Shown: one piece after another, positions 36,373 to 44,635 of the stretch
Position numbering within the stretch: the stretch's first letter is position 1
Layout of the letters: every line of letters begins with the position of its first letter
Origin: CAZIAK01 sp964537035
GTDB lineage: Bacteria; Planctomycetota; B15-G4
Direction of reading: 5' to 3'
Assembly: GCA_964537035.1 (NCBI GenBank)
Contig: CAZIAK010000024.1
Coordinates: forward strand, 12,938-76,937
Length of the DNA stretch: 64,000 bases
The notes under the pieces: generated by a model
Told to the model about the DNA's origin: nothing
Databases searched by the model: none
Seen by the model: the letters and a program-made list of their open reading frames with translations, nothing else
Made by a program: the position numbers and the translations under genes

Positions 36373-37050
36373 TCATCCGGCGCCGGGGGGCCAGCTGGTG
36401 TCGTTGCGTAGATAGCGGCCGGGGTCGACGGTGTCGAAGAACATGGGTAGCAGCGGGTGGCGAATGTCGTCTTCGCTGCTGTCGGCTTGCAGGCTGGTCT
36501 GGGCCGCGTAGGTCACCGATGAGCTGTCGTGGACGAGCACGTGGTACCAGGGCTGATCTCGGCGGGGGCGGGTGCGGTTGGCCAGATACCACGACTTGGG
36601 CGCACGGCAGCTCTCGTCATAGGCCACGATGATGCCCCGGTAGCCGTAGCGCACGTGGCTCACCAGCTGCCCGATCTCGAAGGGCGACGACGGCTCGACG
36701 GCCCCTTCGGTCAGGGCTTCGAAGGCCTCGGTGGTGGTGAGCTGCTCTGGGGTGCTCTCGGCTTGTTGGTCTGCGACCGCAGCCAGGACAGCCGACACGG
36801 TCTGGGCTGACGGCGGCGACTCCAACGAGACCAGCGCTGGCTGCAGAGCGTCGCCCCAGGCGGCCAACTCGCCCAGCACCACCGTGCGGACGGTCTCGGA
36901 GGGGTCATCGAACAGGCGAATCAACGAGGGCAGCTGGGAGGCGTCTGGCACGGGGGCGTGGCTCGCGGCGATGGGGGGGGGCTGAGGTCGGTGGCGCCAT
37001 GGTAGCGGACTGTTCAGCCCCACGCGCCGGGAACCCGATGACTGTGTCAT
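36373..37050 (-). CDS. HEAT-like repeat protein with C-terminal YccV/HspQ domain
   Basis: This protein (225 residues from the preferred start) has a short proline-rich N-terminus, a HEAT-like helical pair (LPSLIRLFDDPSETVRTVVL; GELAAWGDALQPALVSL), and from about residue 125 a YccV-like/HspQ domain: FEIGQLVSHVRYGYRGIIVA, APKSWYLANRTRP, QPWYHVLVHDSSSVTYAAQ and HPLLPMFFD. HspQ binds hemimethylated DNA in E. coli and is a Lon specificity factor; the activity of this longer protein is unknown. I chose ATG 37050 because GGAG stands 5 bases upstream; ATG 37122 would add 24 residues but lacks a ribosome site. It lies just downstream of the DinB-like gene, probably in the same transcript. Confidence 0.78.
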   Translation of the reverse strand: MTQSSGSRRVGLNSPLPWRHRPQPPPIAASHAPVPDASQLPSLIRLFDDPSETVRTVVLGELAAWGDALQPALVSLESPPSAQTVSAVLAAVADQQAESTPEQLTTTEAFEALTEGAVEPSSPFEIGQLVSHVRYGYRGIIVAYDESCRAPKSWYLANRTRPRRDQPWYHVLVHDSSSVTYAAQTSLQADSSEDDIRHPLLPMFFDTVDPGRYLRNDTSWPPGAG

Positions 37051-37143
37051 GCCGCTCCGGTCCTTTGTCACCATTCCAGCTCCCGTGGCCGTGGCAGCGC
37101 GATTGCTGACGGTTTCCTTCATGGTGGGCGCGGCGGCTGCGCC

Positions 37144-37611
37144 TCAGCTGCGGGTGACCAGCTCGTCCAGCTGAAGGCTGTGCCGTGCCGGGTGCATGAC
37201 CGCGTGTTCGAGCATGGCGTCGATGCAGTAGTCCACGCCCCAGCGAGACTTGTGCGTGCTGTTGAGCATCTCGTCGGTGACTGTCGCCAACGGGCCGCGC
37301 CAACCGGCCAGCACCTGTTCGAGGTAGCTCTCGGCGTGGGCGTCCATGGTCTCGACGGGCGGGCACAGGTCGATCTGCGGGTCGGGAAGTCCGAGCACTT
37401 CGCAGCACCAGACCATGTAGCCCCGGGCGCAGGCGAGCACGTGGTAAGCCACCGCGTCGAGAGAGGCGTAGTCAGGGTCGTCGGTGGGGGGCAAGGTGAT
37501 GCCGGCTGCCCGAGCCGCTCGCCAGCTGGCCACGCAAGCGCGCAGCTCGCGATCGTGCAGCAAGATCAACGCCCGGGCGCCGCGGGAGGTGTGGTCATCG
37601 AGCAAAGCCAT
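37144..37611 (-). CDS. DinB-like four-helix protein
   Basis: The 155-residue protein resembles the DinB/YfiT metal-binding four-helix bundle. Candidate metal ligands are His in VAYHVLACARGYM and two in LEHAVMHPARHSLQLDEL, giving the usual three-His pattern. Such proteins often act in thiol-dependent transferase reactions, but the substrate cannot be inferred. ATG 37611 (MALLDDHTSRG) has GGAG about 9 bases upstream. The divergent amidohydrolase lipoprotein gene starts 134 bases away. The downstream HEAT-like/YccV frame lies within 21-93 bases depending on its true start. Confidence 0.72.
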   Translation of the reverse strand: MALLDDHTSRGARALILLHDRELRACVASWRAARAAGITLPPTDDPDYASLDAVAYHVLACARGYMVWCCEVLGLPDPQIDLCPPVETMDAHAESYLEQVLAGWRGPLATVTDEMLNSTHKSRWGVDYCIDAMLEHAVMHPARHSLQLDELVTRS

Positions 37612-37745
37612 GGCAATCTCCGTCGGTTGTGCTCGGGATGTTGCCACAGCGGGGCCGCCAGCGCACGAGCCTCTGATCGTGGACATGGGTGCGCTGGGCC
37701 GCATAGGCTGGCCGTCGTTCCACGTCCTCTGACAGGATTCTGCCC

Positions 37746-39056
37746 ATGGTCGTTCTCACCCTGGCGGCGCTGCTGATGGCATGCGCTGCACCACCTGCTG
37801 ACGCCACGCTGGAGGCGCCCCAGGCCTATCTGAACATGCACCTGATCACGGTGGCCGGCGCAGAGATCCCCCAGGGCGTGCTCATCGTCAACGACGGGCT
37901 GATCGTGGCGGCGGGCAGCGCGGACGCCATCGACGTGCCCAGCGACGCGACGATCATCGACCTGACGGGCAAGGTGGTCATGCCCGGCCTGGTCGATTCG
38001 CACAGCCACATCGGCGAGCCCTGGGCGGCGGACAGCAGCGAGCCGATCCAACCCGAGGTGCGCAACTACGACAGCATCAACGTGCGCAGCTCGACCCTCC
38101 AGCGGGCCCAGGCTGGCGGCATCACCAGCGCCAACCTCATGGGGGGCTCTGGCCATCTGATGAGCGGGCAGACGACCTACATCAAGCTGCGCGACGGCGA
38201 GACCATCGACGAGCTCGTCTATCGCCGGGCCGACGGCCAGCCTCTGGGCGGCATGAAGATGGCCAACGGCACGAACTCCCAGGGCTCGCCGCCGTTTCCC
38301 GGCACCCGGGGCAAGTCCGCGGCCCTGGTGCGCAGCGCCTTTGTCGCCGCGCAGGACTACGCCTCCAAGATCGAGCGTGCCGGTGACGACGCGTCAAAAC
38401 TCCCCGATCGAGATCTGGGCCTGGAGGCGCTTGCCGAGGTGCTGGCCGGCGAGCGGGTTGTCCATCACCACACCCACCGTCACGACGACATCATGACCGT
38501 GTTGCGCCTGCGCGAAGAATTCGGCTTTCGCCTGGTGCTGCACCACGTGAGCGAGGCCTGGAAAGTGGCGGACGAGATCGCGGCGGCGGGTGTGCCTTGC
38601 AGTCTGATCCTCATCGACAGTCCGGGGGGCAAGATCGAAGCGGTGGACATGCGCTGGGAGACCGGCGCGGCCCTCGAGCAGGCGGGCGCCACGTTGGCCT
38701 ATCACACCGATGACTGGGTCACGGACAGCAGGCTCTTCCGACGGTCTGCGGCCCTGGCCCATCGAGCGGGATTGTCCCGTGCGGGGGCGTTGCGATCGTT
38801 GACGCTCTCTGGCGCGGAGATGCTGGACATCGCCGAACGCGTGGGTTCGCTCGAAGCAGGGAAAGACGCCGACTTCATCGTGCTCTCAGGCGATCCCCTC
38901 AGCGTCTACACCCTGGTCGAGCAGACCTACGTGGACGGCGAACTCGTCTTCGACATGGAGCGCCCTGAAGATCGCCTGGCGGCCTACGGCGGTGTGGGTG
39001 CGTCCTACGGAGGGGCAGCCTTCCATCACGCTTGCCTGGGGGAGGTGTCTCGATGA
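37746..39056 (+). CDS. Amidohydrolase lipoprotein with intact metal site
   Basis: The 436-residue protein has a lipobox (LLMAC, Cys13). It belongs to the metal-dependent amidohydrolase superfamily, close to imidazolonepropionase-like members. Metal-site residues visible are His86 and His88 in GLVDSHSHIG, a His in VVHHHTHRHDDIM, a His in RLVLHHVSEAW and an Asp in AYHTDDWVTDSR. The C-terminus has the usual strand return (RVGSLEAGKDADFIVLSGDP). It probably hydrolyses amide or ester bonds of small molecules or peptides in the periplasm. Its TGA overlaps the ATG of the following homologous gene by ATGA, so translation of the two is coupled, as expected for partners made in equal amounts. Confidence 0.88.
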   Translation: MVVLTLAALLMACAAPPADATLEAPQAYLNMHLITVAGAEIPQGVLIVNDGLIVAAGSADAIDVPSDATIIDLTGKVVMPGLVDSHSHIGEPWAADSSEPIQPEVRNYDSINVRSSTLQRAQAGGITSANLMGGSGHLMSGQTTYIKLRDGETIDELVYRRADGQPLGGMKMANGTNSQGSPPFPGTRGKSAALVRSAFVAAQDYASKIERAGDDASKLPDRDLGLEALAEVLAGERVVHHHTHRHDDIMTVLRLREEFGFRLVLHHVSEAWKVADEIAAAGVPCSLILIDSPGGKIEAVDMRWETGAALEQAGATLAYHTDDWVTDSRLFRRSAALAHRAGLSRAGALRSLTLSGAEMLDIAERVGSLEAGKDADFIVLSGDPLSVYTLVEQTYVDGELVFDMERPEDRLAAYGGVGASYGGAAFHHACLGEVSR

Positions 39057-40303
39057 ACCCGTTCACGAAGACGCTGCTGTTGTGCGCCGCTGGCCTCGTG
39101 GTCCTGCCTGCGTCGCTGGCCTCGGCCCAGGACATCGCCGTGCGCGGCGAGACGGTCTACACCGTGTCCGGCGCGCCCATCACAGACGGCGTGGTCGTCA
39201 TTCGCGATGGCGTGATCACCGCGGTGGGCCCTGCTGCTGAGATCGACCTGCCCGACGACCTCACCGTGCTCTCCGCCAAGGTGGTCACACCCGGCCTGGT
39301 CGATGCTCACGCCACCGTGGGGCTCACCGGTCTCTACAACAAGGACCACGACCAGGAGCAGCTCGACATCTCCGAGCCCATCCAACCCGAGCTGCGGGCG
39401 GTAGACGCCTACAACCCGCGGGAGCGCTTGGTGTCCTGGGTGGCCAGCTTCGGCGTGACCACGGTGCACACGGGCCATGGGCCGGGCGAGCTGATCAGCG
39501 GACAGACCATGGTGGTCAAGACCACGGGGGGGACGGTGGCCGATGCGTTGCTCGACGACGCGACCATGCTCGCCGCCACCCTGGGCGATGACGCCAACAC
39601 GTCAGGCTCGGGCAAGTCGCCGGGCACCCGTTCGCGGTCCGCGGCCCTGTTGCGCCAGGCCTTCATCGACGGTCAGGCGTACCGCAGCAAGCTGGCGGCC
39701 GCAGCGGACGACGAGGGCAAGGACGGCCCCGCCCGCAACCTGCGCCTGGAGGCCCTGGCTCGTTGCCTCGACGGCGAGTTGGCCTTGCTGGTCACCGCCC
39801 ATCGTCACCACGACATCATGGCGGCCCTGCGCATCGCCGAGGAGTTCGACTTGCGCCTCGTGCTCGACGGCGCCGCCGAGGCCTACACCCTGATCGACGA
39901 GATCAAGGCAGCAGGCGTGCCCGTGATCGTGCACCCGGCCATGCAGCGCCAGACGGGACCGGACGAAGAGCGGGCCAACATCAGCTTCGAGAACGCCGCG
40001 CTGCTGTCCGCTGCCGGTATCCCCATCGCGCAGCAGAGTGGCTTCGAGAGCTACGTGCCCAAGGTGCGCGTGGCCCTGCTCGAAGCGGCCCTCGCCGGGG
40101 CCTACGGCCTGCCCTTCGCCGACAACCTGCGCTCGATCACCTTGGGCGCCGCCGAGATCATCGGCGTGTCCGATCGCGTGGGTTCACTGGAGCCCGGCAA
40201 GGACGGCGACGTGGCCCTCTACGACGGTGACCCCTTCGAATACACCACCCACTGCGTCGGTGCCGTGATCAACGGCCGGGTGATCAGTGAGGTGGTGCGC
40301 TGA
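39053..40303 (+). CDS. Amidohydrolase homologue with degenerate metal site
   Basis: The 416-residue protein has a signal peptide (MNPFTKTLLLCAAGLVVL, cleavage near ASAQD). It aligns with the preceding protein along its full length (GLVDAHATVGL; LISGQTMVVKT; GTRSRSAALLRQAF; RVGSLEPGKDGDVALYDGDP). The metal ligands are mostly changed: the HxH second His is Thr88, the next-to-last His is Asp in RLVLDGAAEAY, and the Asp-bearing strand reads AQQSGFESYV. It is likely inactive as a classical metal-dependent hydrolase, or uses a different site. The 4-nt overlap and the GGGGGAGG sequence 7 bases upstream of its ATG imply coupled synthesis with the intact partner. Confidence 0.86.
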   Translation: MNPFTKTLLLCAAGLVVLPASLASAQDIAVRGETVYTVSGAPITDGVVVIRDGVITAVGPAAEIDLPDDLTVLSAKVVTPGLVDAHATVGLTGLYNKDHDQEQLDISEPIQPELRAVDAYNPRERLVSWVASFGVTTVHTGHGPGELISGQTMVVKTTGGTVADALLDDATMLAATLGDDANTSGSGKSPGTRSRSAALLRQAFIDGQAYRSKLAAAADDEGKDGPARNLRLEALARCLDGELALLVTAHRHHDIMAALRIAEEFDLRLVLDGAAEAYTLIDEIKAAGVPVIVHPAMQRQTGPDEERANISFENAALLSAAGIPIAQQSGFESYVPKVRVALLEAALAGAYGLPFADNLRSITLGAAEIIGVSDRVGSLEPGKDGDVALYDGDPFEYTTHCVGAVINGRVISEVVR

Positions 40304-40305
40304 CC

Positions 40306-41709
40306 ATGAGCCAGTGGTGTGGCCCGGTGCGGGGCTCAGGGTTGGGCTGGTTTTTGGTGCTGGCGCTGCTCACCTCCTGCAGCGAGCCGCCGCGACCCCA
40401 GAACGCCATCATCATCGTGCTCGACACGTTGCGCGCCGATCGCCTGGGCTGCTACGGCAACGAGCGCAACACGTCCCCGTCCCTCGACGCCTTGGCTGCC
40501 CGGGGTGTGCGTTTCGACCAGGCCTTCAGCCCCGCCCCCTGGACCCTGCCCGCCACCGGGGCGTTGCTCAGTGGCCTGTCTCCCGAGCGTTGCTTCGCAG
40601 GAGATTCCAAGCTCTCTCGTTCGTTGATCAGCGAGCTGGCGGCAGCGGGGTGGTCCACCGCCGCGTTCACCGAGGCCGCCTTCTTCTCGGCCTGGTTCGG
40701 CATGGACCGTGGCTTCGACCACTTCGAGGAGGCCGGCGGCATGCGGGCGGTGGTCGAGGGGCAGACCGTGGCGGGAGGACAGGAGGGCGCGGGGATCGCC
40801 ACCACGTTCGCCGCCGCCCAGCGCTGGCTCCAGGGAGCCGCCGACCGTGAGCAGCCCTTTGTCCTGGTGGTGCACAGCTACGAGATCCACATGCCCTACA
40901 CGCGGAAGCGTTGGGCCAAGAAGCTGCCGGCTGGCCGCTTCGGCGAGACCCTGGAGATGTCCGACCTGCGCCGCATGCAGCGAGGCGATGTGGTCCCCAC
41001 GGAAGAAGAGCTGGCCTATGTGACCGCGCTCTATGACGGGGGCGTGCGCTTCGCCGACAATCACGTGGCTGAGCTGCTGGCCACGGTCGACGGGCTGGGG
41101 CTGGGCGACGACACGGTGATCGTGGTGACCAGCGATCACGGCGAAGAGCTGGGCCAGCACCACCCGGCGTTTCTGGCCGACCACGGGCACTCACTGAAGG
41201 ATGACTTGTTGAATGTACCCTTGATCGTCGCTGACCCCACGCGCACCTGGCCTGAGCTCGAGGTGTCCTGGCAGGTGCGGCTGATCGATGTGCTGCCCAC
41301 GGTGATGGACCTGTTGGGCGTCAAGGTGCCCGACGACGTGGGGGGGCGCAGCCTGGTGCCCATGATGGAGGGTAGCGAGGCCCGTCACCGGCCGCTCATG
41401 GCCGGGGGCACCAAGACCGGCCCGCCGCGACGGGCCCTGCGGGACGGAACCCACAAGTTGATCGTGCACTCCGACGGACAGGCGCCCGAGGGAGTCGAGC
41501 TCACGCCTCCCGTGCAGCTCTACGATCTGGTGTCCGACCCGGGCGAGTTGACCAACGTGCAGGCTGACCACGAGCAGCTGGCCCAGAACCTGGCCCAGGT
41601 CTTGGCCGATTGGCTGCGGCAAGTGGGCAGGCCCAACCCAGCCCTGCGCGCAGAGGCAAGCGACGACGAGATCACGCGCCAGCTGCAGGCCCTGGGCTAC
41701 GTCCGTTGA
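40306..41709 (+). CDS. Compact sulfatase-fold lipoprotein with Thr in the nucleophile position
   Basis: The 467-residue protein has a lipobox (LLTSC, Cys25), then the alkaline-phosphatase/sulfatase fold: IIIVLDTLRADRLGCYGNE, APWTLPATGALLSGLSPE, VVTSDHGEELGQHHPAFLADHGHSLKD and LIDVLPTVMDLLGVKVPDDVGG. Thr80 occupies the nucleophile position (T-L-P-A-T), and the usual Arg is Thr, so formylglycine maturation is excluded. It starts only 2 bases after the degenerate amidohydrolase stop codon, so it belongs to that operon. It may act as a phosphohydrolase or phosphotransferase, or on sulfate esters by a different route. There is no TPR part here, unlike the gene at 32419. Confidence 0.86.
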   Translation: MSQWCGPVRGSGLGWFLVLALLTSCSEPPRPQNAIIIVLDTLRADRLGCYGNERNTSPSLDALAARGVRFDQAFSPAPWTLPATGALLSGLSPERCFAGDSKLSRSLISELAAAGWSTAAFTEAAFFSAWFGMDRGFDHFEEAGGMRAVVEGQTVAGGQEGAGIATTFAAAQRWLQGAADREQPFVLVVHSYEIHMPYTRKRWAKKLPAGRFGETLEMSDLRRMQRGDVVPTEEELAYVTALYDGGVRFADNHVAELLATVDGLGLGDDTVIVVTSDHGEELGQHHPAFLADHGHSLKDDLLNVPLIVADPTRTWPELEVSWQVRLIDVLPTVMDLLGVKVPDDVGGRSLVPMMEGSEARHRPLMAGGTKTGPPRRALRDGTHKLIVHSDGQAPEGVELTPPVQLYDLVSDPGELTNVQADHEQLAQNLAQVLADWLRQVGRPNPALRAEASDDEITRQLQALGYVR

Positions 41710-41762
41710 GCGGCCTCCGACGGGGCCAGGCCCTTGCCACACAGCTGCTACGATCAGCGGCC

Positions 41763-43112
41763 ATGCCGTTCAGCCGCGCCGTTTCTCGGGCCTTGCCGTT
41801 TCTGCTGGTCCTCAGCCCTTCGGGATGCCTCGCCATGTCGACGCCAGCCAACGACGCATGTTCGCCTGTGCCCTTGCGCGAACGTGCCGAGATCACCGAC
41901 CGCTGGTTGGCTGGGCGTCTGGAGACCCTGCTCCCCGAGCTCATGCGGCGCGAGGGCGTCGACATGTGGATCCTCGTGGCCCGCGAGTACAACGAAGATC
42001 CGGTGCTGGCCACCATGGTCCCCGCGAGCTGGTTGGGCGCGGTGCGGCGGCGCACGATCCTGCTCTTCTTCGATCGCGGTCCTGCTGCAGGAGTGGAGCG
42101 ACTGGCGGTGGCGCGCTACGCCGTGGGCGAGATGATCGAGGGCGCCTGGGACCCCGCCACCCAGCCCGGCCAGTGGGCGCGCCTGGCCGAGCTCGTCGCC
42201 GAGCGGGACCCGTCGCGCATCGCCCTCAACGTCTCCCCGACGTTTGCCTTGGCGGACGGGCTCTCGGCCAGCGAGCACAGCGCGTTGCTGGCCGCCCTGG
42301 GTGAGCACAGCACGCGGGTCGTTCCCGCCGAGCGCCTGGCCGTAGGATGGCTGGAGACCCGCACCGCCAACGAGCTCGCCGTCTATCCCTCCATCGTGAC
42401 CATGGCCCGGCGGTTGTTGGCGGCAGGCTTGTCGAACGCAGCGGTGACTCCCGGGCAGACCACGACAGACGATCTGCTCTGGTGGTATCGGGAGCGCGTG
42501 GCGGCCCTGCACCTCGACACCTGGTTTCAGCCCTCGGTCTCCGTGCAGCGGGTGGGCCCCGCGGCAGGCACCCCGGTGGGCCTGGGCGAGGGCGACGTCG
42601 TCATCGAGCCCGGCGATCTGATCCACGTCGATTTCGGCATCACCTACCTGGGCTTGAACACGGACGCCCAGCAGCACGCCTACGTGCTGCGCCCCGGCGA
42701 GGAGGCCGCGCCTCCCGGTCTGGTGGCCGCCCTGGCCGCGGGCAATCAGCTGCAGGACATCCTGCTGGCAGAATTCATCGCCGGCCGCACGGGCAACGAG
42801 ATCTTGGCAGCTGCCCTGAGAAGCGGTGCCGCCGCCGGGCTCGACGGCACGATCTACACCCACCCCCTGGGGCTCCACGGCCACGCCGCCGGTCCGACCA
42901 TCGGCCTCTGGGATCACCAAGAGGGTGTGCCAGGTCAGGGCGATCACCCCCTGTTCGCCAACACCGTGTATGCCATCGAGTTGAACGTTCAGGTCGAGAT
43001 CCCCGAGTGGGGCCAGCCCGTGCGCATCATGCTGGAGGAGGACGCGCTCTTCGACGGCGAGCACGTGCGCTGGCTCGATGGCCGTCAGACCGAGCTGCAC
43101 CTGATTCGCTGA
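41763..43112 (+). CDS. M24 family metallopeptidase (Xaa-Pro aminopeptidase-like), exported
   Basis: The 449-residue protein has an N-terminal hydrophobic export signal (MPFSRAVSRALPFLLVLSPS), possibly a weak lipobox (PSGC). A creatinase-like N-terminal domain (about 45-190) is followed by the pita-bread domain with metal ligands Asp in LIHVDFGITY, Asp in GLNTDAQQ, His in LGLHGHAAGPTIG, Glu in YAIELNVQ and Glu in IMLEEDAL. All five dinuclear-site positions are present. Probable reaction is removal of an N-terminal residue before proline or cleavage of a related dipeptide. It lies 53 bases after the sulfatase-fold gene and 48 before the amidase gene, on one strand. Confidence 0.86.
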   Translation: MPFSRAVSRALPFLLVLSPSGCLAMSTPANDACSPVPLRERAEITDRWLAGRLETLLPELMRREGVDMWILVAREYNEDPVLATMVPASWLGAVRRRTILLFFDRGPAAGVERLAVARYAVGEMIEGAWDPATQPGQWARLAELVAERDPSRIALNVSPTFALADGLSASEHSALLAALGEHSTRVVPAERLAVGWLETRTANELAVYPSIVTMARRLLAAGLSNAAVTPGQTTTDDLLWWYRERVAALHLDTWFQPSVSVQRVGPAAGTPVGLGEGDVVIEPGDLIHVDFGITYLGLNTDAQQHAYVLRPGEEAAPPGLVAALAAGNQLQDILLAEFIAGRTGNEILAAALRSGAAAGLDGTIYTHPLGLHGHAAGPTIGLWDHQEGVPGQGDHPLFANTVYAIELNVQVEIPEWGQPVRIMLEEDALFDGEHVRWLDGRQTELHLIR

Positions 43113-43160
43113 AGGGGACGGGTTACCCTGCGCTCCCCTTCATCTCTGGAGCCCCGGGCC

Positions 43161-44624
43161 ATGTCCGCCGAGCTGTGCTTTCTTCCTGCGGTCGAACTGG
43201 CTCGCCGTGTGCGTAGCCGCGAGCTCTCTCCTGTCGAGGTGGTCGACGCCTTTCTGGCCCGCATCACCGAGCGCAACGGCGACCTGAATGCCTACGTGAC
43301 CCGGCTCGACGACCAGGCTAGGGCGGCGGCGCGGCAGGCGGAGCAGGCGTTAGAGCGGGGCGCCGATGTGGGTCCGCTGCACGGCGTGCCCGTGGCCATC
43401 AAGGACCTCTTCGATCCCGTCGCTGGTGTGCGCAATACCTATGGCTGCCGGGTCTTCGCCCAGAACATCGCCGACGAGAACGCGATCTACGTCGCGCGGC
43501 TGCTCGACGCGGGGGCCATCGTGCTCGGCAAGACCAACACGCCGGAGTTCGGGCACAAGGGCGTGACCGACAACCTGCTCTTCGGCCCGACCTCCACGCC
43601 GTTCGATCTGTCGCGCAACGCGGGGGGGAGCTCTGGCGGCTCGGCGGCGGCAGTGGCAGATGGACTGGCCGCGTTGGCACAAGGCAGCGACGCCGGAGGG
43701 TCCATTCGCATCCCCGCAGCGCACTGCGGCGTGGTGGGCTTCAAGGCCACCGTGGGCCGAGTGGCCGCTGCTTATCGCCCGGACGCCTTCCTGGCCACGC
43801 CGTTTCTTCATGCAGGCCCGATCACCCGCACCGTCGCCGATGCAGCGCTCATGGCCTCGGTGATCTGCGGTCCCCACGACAGAGACCCGCTCAGCCTGCC
43901 CGACGACGGTCTCGACTGGATGGCTGCGACCACCGCGCCTGTCGACGGCCTGTCCGCCGCCTACTCCTGCGACCTGGGCGACTTCCCCCTCGACCCGCAG
44001 GTGCGCACCGTCGTCGACCAGGCGGTGGCTGCCCTCTCAGGTGCGGGCCTGGCGATCGCACCGACCGAGCTGTCGCTGGGCGCAGCCCACGACGAGCTGA
44101 CCGACCTGTGGATGCGCGAGATGGCCGTGCTCTACGCCGCCACCGCCGCCAACTTGTCCGCGGTGGGGGTCGACCTGCTCGGCGATCACCGTGACGAGCT
44201 GTGTCCCGAGTTCGCCGCCCTGATCGCTCGGGGCGCCACCCTGAGCGCGGTCACCGCCAAGGGCGACGACGTGCTGCGCACCACGGTCTTCGATGCCCTG
44301 CAAGACGTCTTCGCTCGCCACGACCTGCTGATCACCGCCACGGTCGCCGTGCCGCCCTTCGCCAACCGCAGCGACGGACACACGGTGGGGCCGTCCACGG
44401 TCGATGGTCACGCCGTCGACCCGGGCCTGGGCTGGTGCCTGACCCACCCGTTCAACTTCAGCGGCCACCCGGCGATTTCAGTCCCCGCGGGGCTGACGGC
44501 AGACGGTCTGCCCGTGGGCCTGCAGATCGTGGGCCGTCGCTTCGGCGACGCCACGGTGCTGGCTGCCGCCGCCGCGTTGGAGCGAGTGCGCCCGTGGGTT
44601 CGGGACCTGCCGGGGTTCCGTTGA
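43161..44624 (+). CDS. Amidase signature family enzyme
   Basis: The 487-residue cytoplasmic protein carries the amidase-signature triad: Lys in GVPVAIKDLFD, cis-Ser in NAGGSSGGSAAAVADGL, and nucleophile Ser in QGSDAGGSIRIPA. The rest of the fold (KTNTPEFGHKG; FNFSGHPAISVPAG; GLQIVGRRFGDATVL) is typical. It could hydrolyse small amides. It is not GatA by context, since no gatB or gatC is beside it and the operon consists of exported hydrolases. It ends the plus-strand hydrolase cluster and converges with the VCBS giant gene 11 bases away. Confidence 0.9.
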   Translation: MSAELCFLPAVELARRVRSRELSPVEVVDAFLARITERNGDLNAYVTRLDDQARAAARQAEQALERGADVGPLHGVPVAIKDLFDPVAGVRNTYGCRVFAQNIADENAIYVARLLDAGAIVLGKTNTPEFGHKGVTDNLLFGPTSTPFDLSRNAGGSSGGSAAAVADGLAALAQGSDAGGSIRIPAAHCGVVGFKATVGRVAAAYRPDAFLATPFLHAGPITRTVADAALMASVICGPHDRDPLSLPDDGLDWMAATTAPVDGLSAAYSCDLGDFPLDPQVRTVVDQAVAALSGAGLAIAPTELSLGAAHDELTDLWMREMAVLYAATAANLSAVGVDLLGDHRDELCPEFAALIARGATLSAVTAKGDDVLRTTVFDALQDVFARHDLLITATVAVPPFANRSDGHTVGPSTVDGHAVDPGLGWCLTHPFNFSGHPAISVPAGLTADGLPVGLQIVGRRFGDATVLAAAAALERVRPWVRDLPGFR

Positions 44625-44635
44625 GTGCTTGGCAC

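Noticed and set aside
43161..44624. Calling the amidase GatA
   Set aside because: No gatB or gatC lies nearby and the gene sits at the end of an exported-hydrolase cluster.
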